64,000 bases of DNA. It comes from Opitutaceae bacterium. Its GTDB lineage: Bacteria; Verrucomicrobiota; Verrucomicrobiia; Opitutales; Opitutaceae. The position numbers and the translations under genes were made by a program. The notes beneath the pieces were generated by a model, which was given only the letters and a program-made list of their open reading frames with translations, had not been told where the DNA came from and did no database searches. Below are positions 59,107 to 64,000 of the stretch, piece after piece (the first letter of the stretch is position 1; each line of letters begins with the position of its first letter). The stretch lies in assembly GCA_016795565.1 (NCBI GenBank), contig JAEUGW010000049.1, positions 31,480 through 95,479 of the forward strand. The letters are read 5' to 3'.

Positions 59107-62100
59107 GTGCCGTCCCCCTCCGCCCCCGAGTCCATTCGCCTGCGCGGCGTCCGCCAGAACAACCTCAAGGGCTTCGACCTCGACCTGCCGCTGGGCAAGT
59201 TCGTGGCGGTCACCGGGCTGAGCGGCGCCGGCAAGTCCTCGCTCGTGTTCGACACGCTGCACGCCGAGGGCCAGCGGCGCTACGTCGAGACCTTCAGCGC
59301 CTACACGCGGCAGTTCCTCGACCTCCTCGACAAGCCGCAGGTGGACACGATTGAGAACATCCGGCCCTCGATCGCCATCGAACAGTCCAACACCGTCAAG
59401 ACTTCGCGCTCCACCGTCGGCACCATGACCGAGTTGACCGACTTCGCGAAAGTCTGGTTCAGCCACGTCGCCGAGTGCTTCGATCCCGCCACCGGCGAGA
59501 AAATCGAGGACGACAACCCGCAGACGATCTGGGCGAAGACCCATGCCGCCCACCCGGCGGCGACATTACTCCTCTGCTTCCGCATTACGAAGCCCGGCAA
59601 TCTGGAATGGTCCGAGGTGCTCGGCAGCATCAAGGGCCAGGGCTATACGCGGATACTGGTGCAACGCTCAACGCCCAACGCTCAACGTTCAACGCCCAAC
59701 ACCGAGCCCACCCCGGAACTGCACAAGATCGACGACGTGCTGGCCGCCCTGTCTGGTTCGAAAGTTGAGCGTTCAAAGTTAAACGTTGAGCGTTGGGCGT
59801 TCATTTACGTCATCCAAGATCGGCTCGCCATTGTCGCGGACAACAAATCGCGCTTCCTCGAAGCTACCGAATCCGCGCTCCACTTCGGCAAAGGTGAAGT
59901 CTATCTCTTCGCCAATCCGAAATCCGAAATCGGCAATCCGCAATTCCCCTCCGCCGGCCACTACTCGCGCGGGCTGCACTCGCCGCAGACCGGTCGCACC
60001 TTCCGCCCCGCCTCGCCGGGCCTGTTCTCCTTCAACTCCCCGCTCGGCGCCTGCCCGGAGTGCCGCGGCTTCGGCCGCGTCATCGACATCGACTACCGCC
60101 TCGCCATCCCCGACCACTCGCTGTCCATCGCCGACGGCGCCATCCGGCCGTGGGAAGGCGAGATCTACGGCGAATCCAAGAAGGACCTCCTGGTCTTCGC
60201 CAAGAAAGTCGGCCTGCCGGTCAACATTCCTTTTGCCGCGCTCACGCCGGAACAGAAGGCCTTCGTGATCGATGGTTCGCCGGGCTACGATGGCGAGGCG
60301 CACCAGTGGCCGAAATACTGGTATGGGCTGAAGGGCTTCTTCCGCTACCTCGAGAAGACGACCTACAAGATGCATGTGCGCGTCTTCCTCTCGCGCTACC
60401 GGGCTTACAACACCTGCCCCGAGTGCCACGGCTCCCGCCTCCAGCCCGAGGCGCTCTGCTGGAAGTGGCGCGGCTACACCTTGCCCCAGCTCTACCAGCT
60501 GCCGATCGCTGAACTCCTGCCTCTGGTTCAGGGATCTGAAATCGTAAATCGTAATTCAGAAATCGTTAATCACTCGGCCTCGCTGGCCCACGACTCCATC
60601 GTCACGCGGCTGCGCTACCTCGCGCAGGTCGGCCTGGGCTACCTGACCCTCGACCGCACCTCGCGCACGCTTTCCGGCGGCGAGGTCCAGCGCGTCAACC
60701 TCACCTCCTGCCTCGGAACCTCCTTGGTGGACACGCTCTTCGTCCTCGATGAACCCTCCGTCGGCCTGCATCCGCGCGACATCGATCGCCTGCTCGGCAT
60801 CATTCGCACCCTCACCGACGCCGGCAACACGGTCGTCGTCGTCGAACACGACGAGGCCATGATCCGTGCCGCCGACCACGTCATCGAAGTCGGCCCCGAG
60901 CCGGGCACCCGCGGCGGTCACATTGTGTTCCAAGGTCCCGTCGGCGGCATGCTCGCCTCGCCCAGGAGCGTCACCGGTGCGTATTTTTCCGGTCGCCAGC
61001 GGATCGATGTGCCTGAGAAACGGCGTCCCGTATCCCGTCATTCTGAGCGCAGCGAAGAATCCAGCGGCACAACCGCCGGCTCACATCCTAGTGGATCCTT
61101 CGCTTCGCTCAGGATGACAGGCGGGGTATCCAAGTGGCTTACCTTCACCAACGCTTCCAAACACAACATCCGGAATCTCTCCTGTGCCCTCCCCTTGCAA
61201 AGGCTGGTTTGCTTGAGCGGCGTTTCCGGCTCCGGCAAATCCACGCTGCTCGACAACGTCATCTGCCAAGGGCTGCTCACCCAGCGCAGCCTGATGACCG
61301 AGGACCCCGCCGAGATTGAGGCAATAACGTCTGACCTGGCCTTCTCCGAGGTGGTGTTGGTGGACCAGTCGCCGCTCAGCCGCACGCCACGCTCCAACCC
61401 CGCGCTCTATTGCGAGGCTTGGGAACTCATCCGCGAGCTCTACGCGTCGGTGCCCGCCGCGCAGGAGGCCGGCTTCAACGCCTCCAGTTTTTCCTTCAAC
61501 AGCGGCGACGGACGCTGCGACAACTGTCAGGGTCTCGGCAGCGAGCGCGTCGAGATGCAGTTCCTCTCGGACGTCTTCGTCCCCTGCCCCATCTGCGCGG
61601 GCCAGCGCTTCAAGCCCGAGGTCCTCGCCATCCAGTGGCACGGCCATTCCGTGGCCGACATCCTCGCCACCAATGTCGGCGACGCGCTCAAGGTCTTTGC
61701 CGGCGAGCCGGAAATCCACCGCCGCCTGGCCGCGCTCGACGAGGTCGGCCTCGGCTACCTCCCGCTCGGCCAGCCGCTCAATACCCTCTCCGGCGGCGAA
61801 TCCCAGCGACTCAAGCTCGTCCGCTACCTCTCTGAGTTCACAGGCGAAGGCGCAGAATCGAGAATCGAGAATCAAAAATCAAAAATCCCCGCAGGAGCCC
61901 TGCTCCTGCTCGACGAGCCCACCACGGGCCTGCACCGCCACGATGTGAAGCGCCTGCTCGCCGTGTTGCAGCGCATCGTGGACCGCGGCCACAGCGTCGT
62001 CGTCATCGAGCACAACCTCGATGTGCTCAAGTCGGCCGACTGGATCCTCGAAGTCGGCCCCGAGGCCGGCGCGCAAGGCGGCCGCATCATCGCCGAGGGC

Positions 62101-64000
62101 CCGCCCGAGGAGATTGCCAAGTCCGCCACCGCCACCTCGCCCTTCCTGCGGGCCGCTTTGAATGTTGGTAGTCTATTAGACTACCAACGGGCTTTGGCGG
62201 TGGCAGAGGAGGCCGCCCCTTATCAGACGGATCTTACCATGGGCGCCGGCGAGCTCACGGTCCTCGGCGCCCGCGAGAACAACCTGAAGAACATCTCGGT
62301 CGCCATCCCGCACCGTCAGCTCTCGGTGGTCACCGGTGTTTCCGGCTCCGGCAAGTCCACCCTCGCCTTCGACATCATCTTCGCCGAGGGCCAGCGCCGC
62401 TTCATGGAGTCCATGTCGCCCTACGCGCGGCAGTTCGTCGAGCAGCTCCCGCGGCCCGACATCGACCGCCTCAGCGGCATCCCGCCGACCGTCGCCATCG
62501 AACAGCGCGTCACCCGCGGCTCCCGCAAGTCCACCGTCGCCACCATCACCGAGGTCGCCCAATACCTGCGCCTGCTCTACGCCCGCCTCGGCGTGCAGCA
62601 CCACCCTGAGACCGGCCGCGCCGTCACGCCACTCTCCCCCAGCCAGCTGCGCCAGCTGCTCGACAAGGTTCTCGCCACGCCCAAGGCAAAAAAGGCGAAA
62701 CACCTCTACCTCTGCGCCCCGCTCATCCGCGGCCGCAAGGGCCACCACGAGCCCATCGCCAAGTGGATCGGCAAGCAGGGCTACGAGCTCATGCGCGCCG
62801 ATGGCCGCCTGCTGCGCGTGGACACCTTCCAGAAACTCGACCGCTACAAGGAGCACGACATTGAAGTGGTAGTGGCCAATCTTAAGGCCACATCCACTTC
62901 ACGCGCCGTAGGCTCGGCGAAGGCGGGCCGCTCTAGTTCGGAAACAATTTCCCACGGCCTCACCCTCGCCCTCAAGCTCGGCAAAGGCGCCTGCTTCCTG
63001 CTCACGCCGGCCGGAGAAATCCTCTCCTGGTTCTCCACGACGCGCACCGACATCGCGAGCGGCGAATCCTTTCCGGAACTCGACCCGAAGCATTTCTCGT
63101 TCAACTCGCCCAAGGGCTGGTGCCCGACGTGCCGCGGCCACGGCCGCATCTACGACTGGATGCTGAAGCCCGATGAGGACGAAGAGCGCTCCGCCGAGGT
63201 TGCCGATGCCCTCCGCACCTACGACCCCGACGATGTCAGTTCCCACGGCAAGGCCTGCCCCGCCTGCCACGGCGAGCGCCTCAACCGCATCGCCCGCGCC
63301 GTGCGGCTGCCGCTCAGGGTCAGAACTCCCCATGCAGGGGCGCGCCTCGTGCGCGCCCAATCCGGGCGTGGTCAAGCCACGCCCCTACAGTCAGCCACCG
63401 GCTCCATCTCCCTCCCCGAGCTCACCCGCCTCACCCCCGAGCGGTTGCTCGCCACACTCCGCAACCTGCAACTCGACGCCCGCGGCAGACTCATCACGCA
63501 GGACATCGTGCCGCAGATCGAGGAGCGCCTGCGCTTCCTCGGCCAGGTCGGCCTCGACTACCTCCAGCTCGACCGGCCCACCGAGACCCTCTCCGGCGGC
63601 GAGGCCCAGCGCATCCGGCTGGCGGCCCAACTCGGCTCCAACCTCTCCGGCGTCCTCTACGTGCTCGACGAACCCTCCATCGGCCTGCACGCCCGTGACA
63701 ACGACCGGCTGATCGGGACGCTCCTCTCGCTCCGCGACAAGGGCAACACGGTGCTCGTCGTCGAGCACGACGACGTCCTGATGGAGCGCGCCGACCGCAT
63801 CATTGACCTCGGGCCCGGCGCCGGCATCCACGGCGGCACGATCCTCGCCAACGAGAGCCCCGCCGGCATCAAGCGGAACGCCGCCTCGTTGACCGGCCTG
63901 TTTCTGAACAAGGGCATCCCGCACCCGCTGCGCGGAGAATACCGAACCGTAGGGGCGGGGGGGGGGGGCGCCCCCCGCGCCCCCCCGCCCCCCCCCCCCC
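59107..64000 (+). CDS. uvrA: Excinuclease ABC subunit UvrA, double-length form, 3' end missing
   Basis: One open frame of over 1,600 codons runs from GTG 59107 ([20 protein letters not shown]) past the window end. UvrA, an ABC ATPase, finds DNA damage for nucleotide-excision repair. Three ATPase heads are visible: Walker [14 protein letters not shown] (~59215), [13 protein letters not shown] (~61220) and [13 protein letters not shown] (~62336). Signatures are LSGGEVQR (~60674), LSGGESQR (~61790) and LSGGEAQR (~63590). Zinc modules include [27 protein letters not shown] and CPACHGER. A normal UvrA has two heads, so this is a tandem UvrA-UvrA fusion as in Chlamydiae; the fourth head lies beyond the contig end. 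Several palindromic repeats are inserted in frame. Confidence 0.93.
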   Translation, partial: MPSPSAPESIRLRGVRQNNLKGFDLDLPLGKFVAVTGLSGAGKSSLVFDTLHAEGQRRYVETFSAYTRQFLDLLDKPQVDTIENIRPSIAIEQSNTVKTSRSTVGTMTELTDFAKVWFSHVAECFDPATGEKIEDDNPQTIWAKTHAAHPAATLLLCFRITKPGNLEWSEVLGSIKGQGYTRILVQRSTPNAQRSTPNTEPTPELHKIDDVLAALSGSKVERSKLNVERWAFIYVIQDRLAIVADNKSRFLEATESALHFGKGEVYLFANPKSEIGNPQFPSAGHYSRGLHSPQTGRTFRPASPGLFSFNSPLGACPECRGFGRVIDIDYRLAIPDHSLSIADGAIRPWEGEIYGESKKDLLVFAKKVGLPVNIPFAALTPEQKAFVIDGSPGYDGEAHQWPKYWYGLKGFFRYLEKTTYKMHVRVFLSRYRAYNTCPECHGSRLQPEALCWKWRGYTLPQLYQLPIAELLPLVQGSEIVNRNSEIVNHSASLAHDSIVTRLRYLAQVGLGYLTLDRTSRTLSGGEVQRVNLTSCLGTSLVDTLFVLDEPSVGLHPRDIDRLLGIIRTLTDAGNTVVVVEHDEAMIRAADHVIEVGPEPGTRGGHIVFQGPVGGMLASPRSVTGAYFSGRQRIDVPEKRRPVSRHSERSEESSGTTAGSHPSGSFASLRMTGGVSKWLTFTNASKHNIRNLSCALPLQRLVCLSGVSGSGKSTLLDNVICQGLLTQRSLMTEDPAEIEAITSDLAFSEVVLVDQSPLSRTPRSNPALYCEAWELIRELYASVPAAQEAGFNASSFSFNSGDGRCDNCQGLGSERVEMQFLSDVFVPCPICAGQRFKPEVLAIQWHGHSVADILATNVGDALKVFAGEPEIHRRLAALDEVGLGYLPLGQPLNTLSGGESQRLKLVRYLSEFTGEGAESRIENQKSKIPAGALLLLDEPTTGLHRHDVKRLLAVLQRIVDRGHSVVVIEHNLDVLKSADWILEVGPEAGAQGGRIIAEGPPEEIAKSATATSPFLRAALNVGSLLDYQRALAVAEEAAPYQTDLTMGAGELTVLGARENNLKNISVAIPHRQLSVVTGVSGSGKSTLAFDIIFAEGQRRFMESMSPYARQFVEQLPRPDIDRLSGIPPTVAIEQRVTRGSRKSTVATITEVAQYLRLLYARLGVQHHPETGRAVTPLSPSQLRQLLDKVLATPKAKKAKHLYLCAPLIRGRKGHHEPIAKWIGKQGYELMRADGRLLRVDTFQKLDRYKEHDIEVVVANLKATSTSRAVGSAKAGRSSSETISHGLTLALKLGKGACFLLTPAGEILSWFSTTRTDIASGESFPELDPKHFSFNSPKGWCPTCRGHGRIYDWMLKPDEDEERSAEVADALRTYDPDDVSSHGKACPACHGERLNRIARAVRLPLRVRTPHAGARLVRAQSGRGQATPLQSATGSISLPELTRLTPERLLATLRNLQLDARGRLITQDIVPQIEERLRFLGQVGLDYLQLDRPTETLSGGEAQRIRLAAQLGSNLSGVLYVLDEPSIGLHARDNDRLIGTLLSLRDKGNTVLVVEHDDVLMERADRIIDLGPGAGIHGGTILANESPAGIKRNAASLTGLFLNKGIPHPLRGEYRTVGAGGGGAPRAPPPPPP
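59663..59801. repeat. In-frame inverted repeats inside uvrA (CAACGCTCAACG type)
   Basis: Reiterated AACGCTCAACG/AACGCCCAAC units at 59663-59700 face their complement (GTTGAGCGTTGGGCGTT) near 59785-59801. Both translate in frame as low-complexity inserts ([12 protein letters not shown] and [11 protein letters not shown]). Confidence 0.72.
60538..60571. repeat. AT-rich reiterated insert inside uvrA
   Basis: Repeated AATCG(T)AAAT units are translated in frame as [14 protein letters not shown]. The base composition is unlike the rest of the gene. Confidence 0.55.
61037..61119. repeat. TGTCATTCTGAGC-family palindrome in frame inside uvrA
   Basis: The same family as 24628-24748 and 38664-38747: GTCATTCTGAGCGCAGCGAA at the left end, TTCGCTTCGCTCAGGATGACA minus its last base at the right. 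It is translated as [14 protein letters not shown]...[10 protein letters not shown] between the first and second UvrA ATPase heads without breaking the frame. Confidence 0.85.
61853..61890. repeat. AATCGAGAATCAAAAATC repeat inside uvrA
   Basis: AT-rich reiterated AGAATC/AAAATC units are translated in frame as [12 protein letters not shown], right before the Walker B segment [12 protein letters not shown] near-identical repeat encodes the C-terminus of PyrR (31650-31682). Confidence 0.75.
62164..62188. repeat. Perfect 11-bp hairpin inside uvrA
   Basis: GTTGGTAGTCT and AGACTACCAAC pair perfectly around ATT. It lies at the junction between the first and second UvrA units and is translated in frame (VGSLLDYQR). 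Confidence 0.85.
62896..62936. repeat. GCCGTAGGCTCGGCGAAGGC insert inside uvrA
   Basis: A GC-rich segment resembling the GGC(T)TCGCC-type dispersed element (compare 42800-42850 and the GCCTTGGCGAAGGC near 54680). It is translated in frame as [13 protein letters not shown], where UvrA homologues would be expected to have a short loop. Confidence 0.45.
63334..63390. repeat. GTAGGGGCG-family palindrome in frame inside uvrA
   Basis: GCAGGGGCGCGCCTCGTGCG at the left and GCCACGCCCCTACAG at the right match the family copies at 29543-29616. It is translated in frame as [20 protein letters not shown] between the zinc-module Cys pair CPACHGER and the third signature motif. Confidence 0.82.
63949..64000. 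other. Low-complexity contig end
   Basis: After GTAGGGGCG, the start of a known palindromic repeat family, the sequence degenerates into G and C homopolymers to the end. This is probably an assembly or sequencing artefact at a repeat, so the last ~45 bases should not be trusted as uvrA coding sequence. Confidence 0.8.

Overview
The window reads as high-GC chromosome of an Opitutaceae-like verrucomicrobium, probably a metagenome or draft contig. The best lineage markers are the 52-aa Chlamydiae/Verrucomicrobia small basic protein (52095-52253), a UvrA of the double-length type known from Chlamydiae (from 59107), and several exported proteins that look lineage-specific. The last ~50 bases are G/C homopolymer and look like a failing contig end.

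Region 1 (1-20.45 kb) is an integrated, probably mobilizable element. Its right edge is clear: a tyrosine integrase (19240-20391) and a small HTH/Xis-like gene lie next to a 56-bp 3' half of a tRNA-Ser gene (20455-20510), the usual scar of integration into a tRNA gene. The left edge lies outside the window. The cargo is a metal-efflux operon: RND pump (5' truncated), two paralogous lipoproteins, a Cys/His-rich secreted protein, a divergent PII protein of the kind associated with metal efflux, a His-tailed lipoprotein, a TolC-like outer-membrane channel, a small membrane protein and a P1B-type ATPase. Next come a broken thioredoxin-like gene, a MobF relaxase-helicase with a hairpin-rich candidate oriT, a receiver protein, an XRE regulator with palindromic sites, a metallophosphoesterase and a HipB/HipA-like pair.

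Region 2 (20.5-30.9 kb) is a peptidoglycan-recycling cluster: L-Ala-D/L-Glu epimerase, NagZ, an Amidase_2 lipoprotein, a GHL10-type lipoprotein, MurQ, AnmK and an M20 peptidase. Together they could take anhydromuropeptides to GlcNAc, MurNAc-6P, GlcNAc-6P and amino acids.

Region 3 (31-34 kb) is pyrR-pyrB-pyrC, preceded by a GC-rich leader with mutually exclusive hairpins. A patch at 34.1-35.8 kb carries a double-CXXCG (immunity-like) gene, an IS481-type remnant and a DUF433/DUF5615 toxin-antitoxin pair.

Region 4 (35.9-64 kb) is mostly core genome: rpmB, a MidA-like methyltransferase, a Ctp protease, tsaD, tsaE, thiL, a CPBP protease, tRNA-Arg(TCT), tRNA-Ala(CGC), tRNA-Arg(CCG), a LPLAT acyltransferase, trmL, thrB, smpB, rpoZ, cutA, a DedA protein, a PPi-type phosphofructokinase, lpdA, a glycosyltransferase and uvrA. 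Two exported proteins stand out, one of them with two NlpC/P60-like repeats.

The most striking feature is the number of dispersed palindromic repeat families between genes. Several copies sit in frame inside genes: at least seven repeat-like segments within uvrA, one forming the N-terminus of the GHL10 lipoprotein and one forming the C-terminus of PyrR.
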